Origin: Agaricus subrufescens
Taxonomy: Eukaryota; Basidiomycota; Agaricomycetes; Agaricales; Agaricaceae
Reading direction: 5' to 3'
Length of the DNA: 64,000 nt
NCBI GenBank assembly: GCA_029945375.1
Contig: CM057064.1
Location: 2,294,001-2,358,000 of the forward strand
Shown here: in pieces, positions 33,301 through 43,930 of the stretch
Numbering within the stretch: position 1 is the first letter of the stretch
How the letters are laid out: every line of letters begins with the position of its first letter
Program-made: the position numbers and the translations under genes
Notes under the pieces: generated by a model
Told to the model about the DNA's origin: nothing
What the model saw: only the letters and a program-made list of their open reading frames with translations
Databases searched by the model: none

Positions 33301-34769
33301 CATTCCACCCCACTCACCCCAAAGCCACGCCAGGGTCGAGGTTCATGGACGTCCACCACGATAAACTCACCCTCACCCTCCCTCCCCCTTCCCTCTCGGC
33401 TCCTAAGGAGATCATCGACGCCCACCACGACCTCCTCAACAAAATCATTGCGTCCCCAGAGGAGCACTCCATATGCGCCGTTATGAGCGGCAAGAAACAG
33501 AAAGAAGAGACGGGCGACCCATCCCTCCCTCTCCATTTCCACGCCGCCTACTCCATCACGCACAAGGGATCTCTCATTTACTCAAAAACTCTCCCTGCCG
33601 GGCGACGTACGTCCATTGCGAACGCTCATACGTGGGCGGCCATCATGGCTGTCACTAAAATCACCGAACACCTGCGCTCACACCCCGGCCACAAAGTTCA
33701 ACACGTTCAACTCCTATCCCCATGCGTCCCCGTCCTCAGAGGACACATCTTCAATAGCGCGGCCCATAAAGGCCGATCTATCAATATTGCTCTTGCCGGA
33801 GCACTTAGCGACCTGATAGAAGCCGCCCCCCATATCCACATTTCCATCACCGGCTTCAGAGCCGCCAGCATGCCCAAATGCCCTCACAAATCCTTTGATC
33901 GTAAGTGTGCCTCATGTATCACTAAGCGCACTGCCACATCAGCCAGACACGCCACGTACGACCATAAAACCGCTTTCCCCCCCTCACAAACTCTACAGAA
34001 ACGTCATCTCGCCATCGAAAGCGAAGCCCAAACCCAGTGGATCTCCGATTTCCTTAACCCTAAATCTGGGTTCTTCAAAGGACGACACTTCCTCCCCATG
34101 ACGGACGGCGCCTCAGACGACCACCTCACCCCTAGCACCCACGGTAACGGCCCTTGGATGGGCACCTATTTCTTCACCACAGCCACATCCTCCACTCAAT
34201 TGTATGCTAGGTTCTGCCGAGCAGTCACCAACCACGCCCCTATCGGCAGTTACCGAGATAGATTCTTCGCTAACTCTGACCCCCCCCCATCTACCTCGTG
34301 CCCGGGCCACCCCAACGTCCTTGAAACGAGACATCACATCCTCAACGACTGCTCGTGGTACGCCAGAAGAATTGATCACGATTATACACGGATCGAGGAC
34401 GTTATTTTGTTCCTCATAGACAACCCCAAGGCCTTCTCTTTCCAAGGCCCCTCACGCCCCAGGAAAGAGGAGGACGAGTGGAAGCGTCATGTTGAACTTA
34501 TGTACGCCCAACGTCTGTCTCAATATCAATCTCTCGGTATTACCCCCCCCAACTCCCCCATATTCATACGCGAATCCCTAAACCCAACATTCGCACAATT
34601 ACTCGTCCCGCGCGTCATCATCTACCCTAATGCTGAACGGGTCGACTTCATACCCACACTTCAGGAAGACATCGTCAATGGTAAATACAACCTCGTCTCC
34701 TATCACACTTTCCCCCATGATGCGGAGGGCGGCAACCCTCCGGATCAGGCTTTACCTAGTTGCGAGTAA
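30348..34769 (+). CDS. LINE ORF2: endonuclease, reverse transcriptase, RNase H-like
   Basis: Uninterrupted 1473-codon frame. Residues about 20-270 form the AP-like endonuclease (FQEPGW near 50, GDFN near 173, SDHNPI near 262). The RT follows (about 470-800): NSAPGPDHVSWHLLKRI, FRPIVLLNTTGKLFEK, VLAFDIAQFFPSLNHS, GVGQGSALSPILSALYIS, and the catalytic YVDD near 725. A WRYLGIFFD thumb follows. Residues about 1060-1190 look RNase H-like, with AHTWAAIMAV, but I could not place all the acidic residues. Near 1310-1335 a Cys/His cluster (CPGHPNVLETRHHILNDC) follows. The motifs are complete, which suggests that this copy could still be competent. The frame starts one nucleotide after ORF1's stop. Confidence 0.92.
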   Translation: MSDTPNVNPDECRILASPLFNIWSFNANKSWENTTLTLERCSPFIDIILFQEPGWKRVRSQPSTTNREGDDAYGPPIHPSWIPLLPAFDNTKPDSFHPRVLTYVNKRLMSLNPQYRSDIIKHEDVSLTTLKHPGPSRQTTNILNAYNDSRTHRALEILETDQHKFPDIDICAGDFNIQDVEWDKGARAHYGPNSLSSRLINATSSLGTLRAIPSNPDAPTHVPHQKEGVRSSIIDLCFASPHLIEDQRFSIKTQDDDVSRFNSDHNPIHIQIPNKGQDDTIGKMFIDKYSKEEDAFVTDVIQETNSLRVNMGLPTDRDQIENFTTGMAKIFSSAWERHAVMAKPSRHSKKWWDKECKSLFNDMRLNRLRGQKRDPIKYTNLRKVAKAKRNNHYSKAIKYTAVDKKRPWDLIDWTRERKLPATEAILDQNGKPCNDDTSLFNAIHSTFNSANDRKVTFDSVTKNLTPLNPRQWNPFSPLELTDALRSCSKNSAPGPDHVSWHLLKRIIRASPEFTATLVSLCNTCVQHGVWPSHFKESTSVIIPKPNKPSYDKIKSFRPIVLLNTTGKLFEKIIATRLQFDGITHNIIHPCQTGGILQRSTEDAAVAITHMVRNAWSRKQVVSVLAFDIAQFFPSLNHSILCETLTHFGYPPQIVSFFQDYLINRFTSYNINSKKSQKYACDVGVGQGSALSPILSALYISPIFHLLDKWIVHDDSFIKPISSFLSYVDDGLLVATDSDYSSTHESLIRAYTHITSLFTEFGLVMEHSKTELFNFAKKPGDPNPSIDLRVEPFTGDHPLPAKTVWRYLGIFFDRSLTFKDHVKRYATRSFSAAKCLRILGNSARGLLPHHKKLLYTSCVIPIATYGLRCWYRPGTRGFVANTKIFNSMHRAASLWITGAFRTTPTGGAMAMAGLVPMHITLKKLHDKSIARMATLHRGHPILALTYRHMAQGTKLHPDSLEMMSKSRRRNAKSPLDVTNLNLIDETFHPTHPKATPGSRFMDVHHDKLTLTLPPPSLSAPKEIIDAHHDLLNKIIASPEEHSICAVMSGKKQKEETGDPSLPLHFHAAYSITHKGSLIYSKTLPAGRRTSIANAHTWAAIMAVTKITEHLRSHPGHKVQHVQLLSPCVPVLRGHIFNSAAHKGRSINIALAGALSDLIEAAPHIHISITGFRAASMPKCPHKSFDRKCASCITKRTATSARHATYDHKTAFPPSQTLQKRHLAIESEAQTQWISDFLNPKSGFFKGRHFLPMTDGASDDHLTPSTHGNGPWMGTYFFTTATSSTQLYARFCRAVTNHAPIGSYRDRFFANSDPPPSTSCPGHPNVLETRHHILNDCSWYARRIDHDYTRIEDVILFLIDNPKAFSFQGPSRPRKEEDEWKRHVELMYAQRLSQYQSLGITPPNSPIFIRESLNPTFAQLLVPRVIIYPNAERVDFIPTLQEDIVNGKYNLVSYHTFPHDAEGGNPPDQALPSCE

Positions 34770-35192
34770 GACGGTCGAGGAAGGTTCTTACTGGCTAGGC
34801 GGCTCTCGGGCCGTGCCACCCTTATCCGGGTAATTCAAGAATAATTGACTTCTAGTCACCCTGGATCCCCTTGCGCATGCGCAAACGTGTTTCGGTTTCG
34901 ATCTCATATTCTGATTTCATTTCTCTCTTTTCCTTTTCATAAGTCTCATGATACGGGCATGTATACGTATATCCTAAATCTCCTCACTTTCCCCCCAGCC
35001 TCGACTCCTCCATGTTGTCCGGGGCAAATGTTTCTTTACGTTTTGTTGTTTCGGGCTTCGTTTTTCATTTATTTTCCTCCACTTGTTGTTCTGGGATTTG
35101 TTTTAACCATACTTTTCCTGGCCTCCGGCCAGGAGCGCTACGCGATCGGGCAGCGCTTTAATAAAAGTTGATTTAAAAAAAAAAAAAAAAAA
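34770..35192 (+). other. LINE 3' untranslated region and poly(A)
   Basis: A non-coding tail after ORF2, pyrimidine-rich, ending with a short GC-rich stem-like GCCTCCGGCCAGGAGC near 35119-35134, then AATAAAAG at 35159-35166 resembling a polyadenylation signal, and an A18 tail. The stem may serve as the RT recognition structure; this is inference. Confidence 0.6.
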
Positions 35193-35716
35193 GGGCATTC
35201 CAAGCCCAGTCGCAATAGGCAGCAAAATCATATTTATGAGTAATTGCCGCAACGCAGATGAGTTTTGGGACGTTGGTGGTACTCCAAACTTGTTGGGCGA
35301 CAATATCAGCGAGACTAGATTATATGACTCAGTTCCGACGCAGGTATATCATCAAGAAGAAAAAAAGGACCTGGGATATACTACCCAACATAATGCACGG
35401 AAGTCCTCTGTGGTATCAGGGCAGACAATAGGATTCTCGTCAGAGTTGCCCTCAGAAGATTTCTGGTCGCCGTTTTGAGGAAGAGACAAGAGTGACTCGA
35501 AGAATGGAGAGTTGCGCTCGAACAGTGTTTTATGTATCTGGAGAGCAAAGTTCTCAGCTGAATACGTTGGCTTGTTGGAAGCTTTATCACCTTGAAGAGA
35601 GTGTACCCAGCGAGAACGACAATACTCCCATCTTCAAAGTAGTAATCCCAGTGGTCATGGACGTATACTGAAGGAGAAGTTGGGTCGCCTTCAGGTGGTT
35701 TTTCGCCAGAGACCAT
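35193..35716 (-). pseudogene. BTB paralogue 3, upstream part (split by the LINE)
   Basis: The ATG at 35716 begins MVSGEKPPEGDPTSPSVYVH with the BTB start WDYYFEDGSIVVLAGYTLFK, then an intron, HKTLFERNSPFFESLLSLPQ and DFRALCWVVYP, a second intron, and VPKLICVAAITHKYDFAAYC up to WAWNA at the LINE junction. Both halves are open and colinear with paralogues 1, 2 and 4. Without the LINE the gene would encode a normal BTB protein. As it stands, the transcript would run into the antisense strand of a retrotransposon. Confidence 0.85.
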
Positions 35717-36061
35717 AGTGCTTGGAGGAAAAGGTTCAATGATTCACGAGGTCAACTTACTAGTTGATTATATTCTGTACTCCAGCACACCGCCGCCTCA
35801 CCCCTCGTAGCCCTTGTTGATGAGTAAATGATCACCTGATAACTTCCCCCGGAAGCCACGGGGAACGAGTGCCGGTACTTTTGCGATGACTGTACCGTGA
35901 TAGCATAAGTTGAATGAATGTCGTCATTCTGTTGCTGGGGGTCCTGTTTTCATTTAATCTCTGACTAACACAGGTGTCAGGAGATGACAGCTTGATGTAT
36001 GTTAGGAGGCTCTGAAGAATTTTGCACTGCTTCAGTCTCACAAGAGATTACCCTTCAATGT
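35717..36061. promoter_or_regulatory. Promoter region of BTB paralogue 3
   Basis: The stretch shares blocks with the upstream region of BTB paralogue 4 (for example the GATGAGTAAATGATCACCTG region resembles GATGAGCAGTAGCTTGAT near 56683). This shows that the promoter was duplicated with the gene. Its far end abuts the giant KDZ element. Confidence 0.45.
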
Positions 36062-36081
36062 ATTTTTGGGGCAGGGGACCG

Positions 36082-36147
36082 ATGTATACTGTACATAACA
36101 CATACAGCCCGCTGTATAAACTACATACAGCCACCAGTACATTTTAG
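36082..36147 (+). repeat. Left terminal inverted repeat of the giant element
   Basis: Begins ATGTATACTGTACATAACAC and pairs with the reverse complement of 55071-55136 (ATGCATACTGTACATAAGGC). By my count there are about 10 mismatches over 65 positions. It contains three CATACAGCC-like motifs that may be binding sites. Confidence 0.85.
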
Positions 36148-36289
36148 GCAACCTGTATAACTGCAGCAGTCATACAGTAGTTTACTTCTAGGGAGTAGGA
36201 TCTTACCACCATGGGATGTCAAACATGAGAGAATCCTAGTGAGATGAGAGAAACATGGATGGTAGGATTCTACTAGTGTACAGAAGGTG

Positions 36290-37341
36290 TGTGTAGTAGG
36301 ATTCAACTTATAGAGGATGACTGTGTGCAGTAAAATTCTACTATGGCAGAGTAAATGTGTGCAGTAGAATCCTACAGATGGAGAATATTTGTGTGTAGTA
36401 GAATTCTACTAATGGGGGATAGCTGTGTGCAGTAGAATTCTACTAAGAGTGGATAGCTGTATGCAGTAGAATTCTACTAAAAGGGGATAGCTGTGTGCAG
36501 TAGAATTCTACTAACAGGGGATAGCTGTGTGCAGTAGAATTCTACTAATCGGGGATAGCTGTGTATAGTAGAATTCTACTAATTGGGGATAGCTGTGTGC
36601 AGTAGAATTCTACTAATAGGGGATAGCTGTGTGCAGTAGAATTCTACTAATGAGGGATAGCTGTGTGCAGTAGAATTCTACTAATGAGGGATAGCAGTAG
36701 AATTTTACTAATGCAGTAGAATTCTACTAATAGGGGATAGCTGTGTGCAGTAGAATTCTACTAACAGGGGATAGCTGTGTGCAGTAGAATTCTACTAATC
36801 GGGGATAGCTGTGTACAGTAGAATTTTACTAATGGGGGTTAGCTGTGTGCAGTAGAAGTCTACTGATGGAGACTAATTGTGTGCAGTAGAATTCTACTGA
36901 TGGAGACTAATTGTGTGCAGTAGAATTCTACTGATGGAGAATAGCTGTGTGCAGTAGAATTCTACTAATGAGGGATAGCTGTGTGCAGTAGAATTCTACT
37001 AATGAGGGATAGCTGTGTGCGGTAGAATTCTACTAATGGGGGATAGCTGTGTGCAGTAGAATTCTACTAATGGGGGATAGCTGTGTGCAGTAGAATTCTA
37101 CTAATGGGGGATAGCTGTGTGAGTAGAATTCTACTGATGGAGACTAGCTGTGTGCAGTAGAATTCTACTGATGGAGAATAGCTGTGTGCAGTAGAATTCT
37201 ACTAATGGGGGATAGTTGTGTGTAGTAGAATTCTACTGATGGAGAATAACTGTGTGCAGTAGAATTCTACTAATGGGGGATACCTGTGTGCAGTAGAATT
37301 CTACTAATGGAGGATAACCATGTGCAGTAGAATTCTACTGA
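36290..37341 (+). repeat. Left subterminal array, about 30 units of 34 bp
   Basis: Each unit is built around the perfect 14-bp palindrome AGTAGAATTCTACT, followed by AATGGGGGATAGCTGTGTGC with small changes. Outer copies (36190-36290) are degenerate and tend to a GGATTC or GGATCT core; inner copies are nearly uniform. There is no protein-coding sense. The array is an inverted counterpart of the right array. Confidence 0.93.
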
Positions 37342-37414
37342 CATGGGAAATTTGTCAAACAATAATCTCATATTTTGTTATATGATATTGCACAACATCA
37401 GAATTCATTATTAT

Positions 37415-38766
37415 CTACAACAACTCCTCTACATTTAGACTGACTCCAAATTTCTCATAGTAAGCTTTGCTAATATGTCCTATAGCTTTCTTCATCATTA
37501 TCTTCTCAGCTGCTTCCTTCTCTCCTATAGATCCACTGAATAAATCTGTACTCTTGATACCCCAAAGTCTATCCAGATTTTGAATAATGAAAAGAGTGTT
37601 CCTTGGATTGAGGGGTTGTGAACCAAACCCCTCAGTTACTTTACTATCCTTGATAAAAGAAGAAATCTCCCAGCTTTTCCAGAGAGCAGCCCCTACAATA
37701 GCAGTTTCAATAGCACAACCACAAGAAAAATACCCCTCAACCTGTTTCCTAGGATTTTTTCTAGTCTTCATTATCCTAGGAACTGGAACACCATGAATCT
37801 GGATATCTGCCATAGACTGAGAACCATCAACATGTGATGTAACTCTGTCTTTCAAGTCATGGTGGATGCAGACAGTATTACCAGATTCATTAGTAAGCAT
37901 TTCCAAAGTAAGGGCCTGGGTAGTAGTGTATGCCTCTGGCAGAAATCCAGGATTTTTTCTAACTTGGTTCTTGAGAGAAGTTGGAATGTATGGTTTTTCA
38001 AAGACTTGAGCAGTAAGCCAACCAGTTAAGATTTCAATTCCTTCAGCTGTTTCGTATATGATTAATAAGTAAATATTAAATAGTATAGATTACTTACTGT
38101 GGCTGTGTTGCTTTGGCTCAGACTTGGCTTTTTTGTTAGGCCTCTTGGGTTTTTCCTTTTCTTTGCCTTTTTTCAATTCTACAATGCCATTATTAAAAAA
38201 ATTAACCAATAGGGCTTCAAAGAAATTACCTGGTATAGTCACTTCTGAACTTGAGGAGTCATAATCAGCTTGTCTTTTCAAATTTTTAAATACTGGAAAT
38301 AGTCAAAATAATGTCAAATTTGTTTGAACAATTTAAACTCACAGGATTCTTTGTTTTCAGGAGTCAAAAGTCTCATAGTTTCATCAGGACCATCAATTTC
38401 CACATATTTGGCAGTTCCAGTATATAGTTGATATTCATCATCATCCCCATCAGAGAAAAAACCAGAAATAGTTGGACCAGGTGGAGTGTTAAGAGGAGTA
38501 GTAGATTGGAGAGACTGAGTAGATACCAGAACAGGAGCCATAGAAGTTGAAGCAGTATTAAAGGTGGGTGATGCAATAGTGACAGGTATATCTTCTTCAA
38601 CTGGGGGGGTAGGGGAGTTATGCTGAGATTGGGTAAAAGCTGAAGTTGAGATCTCATCAGTCACAGCAGATACTGAGGCTGCATCAGTTGTAGCCTCATC
38701 TTCATACAGGCTTTTCAGGAGTTCTTGAATACTGTCCAAGCGCTTTTTCCTGTTTCCAATAGTCAT
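37415..38766 (-). CDS. Giant-element accessory protein 1 (unknown function)
   Basis: The ATG at 38766 starts MTIGNRKKRLDSIQELLKSL. A Ser/Thr-rich low-complexity region follows (38400-38700), then a short exon with a Lys-rich nuclear-localisation-like run (KKGKEKEKPKRPNKKAKSEP, about 38090-38280). After another intron (about 38050-38095) comes a more ordered C-terminal domain (VEGYFSCGCAIETAIVGAAL, LFIIQNLDRLWGIKST, ending VSLNVEELL). A candidate upstream exon near 38857-38942 (KEEEKTLLAIIKDQQNRLAL) and an ATG at 39024 could lengthen it with a coiled coil; I could not make that splice close cleanly. No known domain was recognised. A plausible role is DNA binding or regulation of transposition; this is inference. 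Confidence 0.65.
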
Positions 38767-39024
38767 AGTTATAGACTTTATGTGTTCTAAAGATAGTCAT
38801 TGTTTCAATAAATGTCTAGATAACCATAAAAATAGCACACTTTGACATTTAGGAGTTTTTTTCTTTGCCTGAGCAAGTGCCAAACGATTTTGTTGGTCTT
38901 TGATAATTGCAAGTAAAGTCTTTTCTTCTTCTTTCAATTGTAAAAAGGCTAACCATCACTGTCAGTAATCATGATTAGATATAATTATTTGATACTGACT
39001 GTATTGAGTAAGGTCTGAGGACAT

Positions 39025-41133
39025 GTTGAGTAGATATGACTTTTTTCAAGAGCAAGCAAAATAGCACTGAGGGGTCAGTTGAATTCTACTGAACAACAGG
39101 TATTTAAGCAATTTCATTATACCCTATTCAAGTGAACTATGGCATGGCATCAGTAGCTGCCCTTGGAAAATTAATCTAGCCAGAGAAGCAAGCTAGCAGT
39201 CCCGGGAATTTGGTATATAGAATTACAGCATGTCTACAGGATTGACAGCATGAATTGTGACATGCAGGGACAGTAGCATAAATGTGGCATAACTATTCTA
39301 CAGAAATCACATGTCTTAAATTAACATTTTAGGGTTTCATGATAACAAAATATTAAAATCAAGTATTCTATAATTTTGTGTAAGGAGTAGCTACCATATA
39401 CTGTATTTCTGAACTCAGAGTAAGACTGCCACAGTATAAGTATGTATATCACTGTTCACTGTTTATATATCATGCTCTGGGATAGTACAGCTTTGTGGGG
39501 TATAGTGGCCATGATTAGTGAGTGTCAAAATATCCAGACAAATGAATATGTACCATTACAGATTTTATTGCGGGATCAATGACATAGGATAATAGCATGG
39601 TGGCCGTGATAGCTGTGACCATGTATTCTGCCTGTGCATGGCTGCTGCATCTGACTTGTGCATGGACCATGTAGAGTGACGGTTGCAATAGCAGTAGTCT
39701 TGCCATGATCAGATACCCACTGATCATGGCACAACTTTATTATGTATCGTTATCATGATGAGCATTAGCGAGGTGTGAAAGTCAATGCAAATGAATACGT
39801 ACCATCAATGAACTCATAGCGGGATCTGTTTGACATTCTGCAGTGTTGATGTAGCAGGGTGTAATGGCCTTGATCAACAGCATAAACTAATGGATTCAGC
39901 CTGTGCATGGCCACAATCCTGGGTCTGACCTGCACATGGAATATGTATTGTGACAGCATAATGATGCCGTGCCGGCCATAGTCTTGCCATGATCCGATGT
40001 CCGCTGATTACAGAATGGCTTTGTTGTTTATTGTTATCAAAATGAGCATCAGCGAGGTGTGAAAGTCAAAATAAATGAATACTTACGGATTTCATAGCGG
40101 GATCTGTGTGACATTCTGCGGCGTCGATGTAGCGGGGTGTACTGGCCATGATCAACGGCAGAAGATAATGTATTCTACCTGCACATGACTGCAATCTTGC
40201 GTCTGACCTGCGCATGGCCGCAACTTTGCGTCTGACCTGCGCATGGATAATGTACAGCGATGGCATGACAATCCCATGCTATCGTGAGGGGTAGCTGACT
40301 GATCACGGCATGACGTTGTCGTGTACCGTTACCAAGATGAATGTCAGCTCGGCGCAAATGACAATACAGATACATACCATTACGGCGTTCATTGCGGGAT
40401 CCCTTTGAGGTTCTGCGGCGTCGATGCAGCATTAATGGCATAGGATGATAGCATGGTGGCCGCGATGGCCGTTATCATGTATCCTCGTGTGCGCATAGTC
40501 GCGATCTTGCGTCTGGCCAGCGCATGGATCGTGTACAGCGACGGCTTGACAATATTATAGCATTGCTAGTTGCGATCTGGCTGCGATGGCCGCGATAAAA
40601 GGGCTGGCGACGTGGTTGACTGTTTTGGTATAAGCTAGCCAGGGATATCAGTGATTGTCACGCTAGGTAACGATGTCCTCGAAGAATGTTCTATGACACA
40701 TTAATGTAGGTTTTGATTTGATTCGGTATGACGCCCATCTATAGACACAGAGTCAAGGATACAAAATGAGAGACGACATACTCGATACCCAGGTGAATAA
40801 TCATCATGTATCCTCGCGCGCGCATAGTCGCGATCTTGTGTCTGACCAGGGCATGGATCGCGTACAGGACGGCTTGACACATTCTGAGTTGCGATCTGGT
40901 TGCGATGGCCCTGATCAGAGGACAGGCGACGTGGTCAACTGTTTTGGGATAAGTTAGCCAGGGAAATTAGTGATCGTCACGCCAGGTAACGACATCCTTG
41001 AAGAATGTTCTATGACGATTTAATGTTCGATATGAATCAAATTTTATTGAGCGGGGCCCTATGGCATACCACCCGACTATAGAGACAGAGTCAAGGATAC
41101 AAAACGAGAGACAACTTACTCGATACTGTGCTG
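39025..41133. repeat. Satellite-like tandem repeat block, units about 270-340 bp
   Basis: About five diverged units follow one another from about 39520. Shared landmarks are GCGGGATC near the unit start, TCTGACCTGCGCATGG in the middle, and GAGGTGTGAAAGTC at the end in the first two. The last two units (about 40462-40790 and 40800-41130) are longer and share a 200-bp tail with GTCAAGGATACAAAA. Short frames on the minus strand repeat with the units, but they have no splicing logic or motif. The part before 39520 is AT-rich and unremarkable. Confidence 0.75.
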
Positions 41134-43930
41134 ATTAAGAGAGCAAGTCCATTTTGGTGGTCCTGGGCTTGTGGGTACCACTCAAAACGGTATGTATAAA
41201 CGTATTTTGTTCGCTTGACCTTCCATTCTGTCAAGCGAGATGAAAACTGTTCGTACAGTTGTCACCGTCTTAGTATAGTTAAAAGATTAAAATTCATACC
41301 GCTCATACCGCTCATATAGGTGTTGTTAGTCGTTCATAATTCTCGCCTTGAATTGAGATTAGCATTTGTCCTGTCGTTTCGCGCAAGCACACGCAGACCC
41401 TACCCTGAATGGCCAATAGAGTCTGGGACGCGGGACAGTCTGCTGGCAGGAAAATTGCTGCCGAATGCCGCAGCTAACCGTTTTGGGAAGTCAGCTGACA
41501 GACTTGATGGCGCGCCGGTAGTATCCGATAATCCGTTCAAGTTGTTTTTCGTGCATAGACTGGTGATAATTGGGTACTTTGAGCCTTCGAGTACCAGGCT
41601 GACGATGAGTTGCGGGTAGAGAAAGCTGCCAATAAAGTAAGTCATATGTTTTTGTTCATATCGCGTTGACTTGCCTGGCTTGGCACGCGGGACGCTGACA
41701 ACTGCGATAGGACCCTGCCCCGACCCTGCTTCGACTTAGCGACGATAGCAGCGCGATGAAAAGATATGTGGCGCTGCGATAGGACCCTGTCCCGATCCTG
41801 CTTCTACTTGGCGACGATGACAGCGCGATGAAACGTTATCAGTGGCGCCACCCGCAGCACATGAAATAAAAAGGATAATGCATGTTCGCATAGGCCTTTT
41901 CTTCGAATTTCACCCCCCTCCCCTCAGATTGTCTGCCGTTCTGTCCCCCTTCTTGTTGTCGTTTCGCCTGAGTACGGTCGAGTTGCGGTTAGGCGCCCCC
42001 GCAATGAGGCTTGGAAAAGACATGTCGACTTCGTAGATTGGGTGTGATTGGAACACCCTCGGCCACTTTGGCTGAGGTTCTTCAGCCTCTCCGACCGCTC
42101 ACAGACCCGCTCGACCCCTGTGTCAGTTGTGGTGTGAACTCGGAGATGTCCTCACCACGGGCTGCGTCAACGTGCGCTGATCGTGCCTCTCGCTTCGGTG
42201 GAGGGATCGTGGGGAGTCCGCAGAAGCGCTTACGATCTTTGAGCCATCTTGCTCTGCACCGTTTTTCCAAGGTCACACCATCAAGACGGGTGGTTGTTAT
42301 GAGCTCAGTGCGCTACGGTTTACTGTATCCCGCACTCCCTATTTGCTCTCTAACCCTTTGTAGCCTTTAGGTATCTTTGTTAGTCTCTCTGCGCTTTCAT
42401 TCATCCTGTGTCCCCTGTTTATGATGCTCGAGCCTCTCTGCGTTGTTTTTCCAAGGTCACAGCATCGCGATGCAGGTGCTTGTCAGGAACTCGGTGCGCT
42501 ATAGTTTACTGTATCCCCTTCTTATCTGCTCTCTAACTGCTCGTAGCCTTTAGGGTTAGGCTCTGTGCGCTTTCGTTTTTCCTATCTTTTGTCCCCGCTT
42601 TATGACGCTCAAGCCTCTGCACTGTTTTTCCAAAGTCACAATTTCACGATGAAGGTGCTTGTCAGGAACTCGGTGCGCCGTCGTTCATTTTATCCCGCAC
42701 TCTCTATTCGCAGCTCTCTAACCCGCTCATAACCTTTAGGTGTCTCTCAAGTAGCTTGTCTACGCTTTGATCTATTCTATCCCTTGCCCCTGCTTGATCG
42801 TTCAGGGATTCACTGTCACCGTCTTATCTGTACAGTATCCCCTTTTTTCATGTAAGTATTGATCCCTTTGTTTGTCCATCTTCGTTTGATTCTGATCAGT
42901 GTCATGCACCTAGTCTCGTAGTGCACGCATGGTCCTCTTCACGACGTGACGTCGCTCTAGCCCATTCTATATTCTGCGTGTCATGTAAGTATTCATCCTT
43001 TTGATTGGCTGTGTTGATCTGACTGCAGTTTAAAGATCAAACACATTTCGTGTGACCCAACTTCATGCCCGTCGTTGATGCTAATCTTCTTCAACGTCTT
43101 GAGGTTGGTCTCCACCCTTGGTCCCATCAGCTTACTCATTAGACTTAACAGGCATTACTCTGTATGCACTTGGCTTTGATTTCACCCTCATCTGTATTTA
43201 TATTCTATTGTTGGCACTATTCGCTGTAAGTCCTGCCTCTTGTATGATGTGATGAGTGATGCTCATACCTTCATTTCTCTCTGAAAGCCTGTCTTCCACT
43301 GCCTTCAATGTGTTGAAGCCACAGAATCTAGATATCAGGTACTTGTGTATTTTTCTTTTGGCCTATGTTGACTATGCTTGTAGGTGAGCCTGCTCCTCTG
43401 CAAGACTATTTTTTTTGTCCGAAGCTACTGTTCTATTGTAAGTATTTGTACCCCGTAGAGTTATTATCTTATACTCACTATTGCTAATTAGTCATTTGCA
43501 TATTAGCTATAGTTGTACTATGATGTTATACTTTTAGTTTAGTCTTCTTATTCATAGTTATATGACCTGAGACAGGAGGGCCCGCCTGTTTCATGCCATC
43601 TAACTTTTTAGTATAGTTTTTTGACTTTGAATTCTTAATAATGTATCAAAGCATATCTATTATCATGGATAGAGGGGGAAACCCTGTCATTTTGATTTTA
43701 TAAGGGGAAACTCTGTCAGTCTGATTTTATAAGGGGAAACTTTGTTAGTTTGATTTTATGAGGAGAAACTGTGTCAGTTTAATTTTCTAAGGGAGAACTT
43801 TGTTAGTTTAATTATCTGAGGACCCAGGTAATCCAAACATGTTTGCTCATGTGATTTTTTAATCAAACCTGACCATATATAAGATGAAAATTTTCTGACC
43901 ACCCATCATTCTTTCTTGCCTCTGCCCTCC
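41134..43930. other. Long non-coding part of the giant element with several minisatellites
   Basis: No coding gene is seen. It holds a 72-bp direct duplication (about 41701-41772 and 41775-41846, with GCGATAGGACCCTG), a triple repeat of about 182 bp (about 42243-42770, each copy with TTTTTCCAAGGTCACA), and four to five units of about 36 bp at 43672-43825 (GGGGAAACTCTGTCAG). Four consensus GTAAGT donors (42852, 42983, 43226, 43440) suggest that a spliced untranslated leader of the following gene may run through it. Confidence 0.55.

Larger units (their letters stand above)
27312..35192 (+). mobile_element. Full-length non-LTR retrotransposon (LINE)
   Basis: The element runs from just after the left target copy (AAGGGCATTCCAA, 27299-27311) to an 18-nt poly(A) tail at 35175-35192, where the right copy of the same 13 bases (35191-35203) follows; the AA may overlap the tail. 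It has two overlapping gag-type frames and a 1473-codon pol frame with apurinic-type endonuclease, reverse transcriptase and an RNase H-like region. It is compositionally C-rich, unlike its neighbours. The order of domains and the CCHC knuckles fit the Tad1/jockey-like range of fungal LINEs; the clade is not proven. Confidence 0.93.

Noticed and set aside
32600..34445. Minus-strand frames of 60-135 codons opposite LINE ORF2
   Set aside because: Shadows of the strongly C-rich coding strand.
36290..37341. CRISPR-like array of 34-bp repeats
   Set aside because: There are no unique spacers: the entire unit repeats and the core is palindromic. The organism is eukaryotic.
39515..40441. Minus-strand frames that repeat with the satellite units
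   Set aside because: Their similarity follows from the tandem DNA repeats. Stops fall at different places and no splicing scheme unites them.
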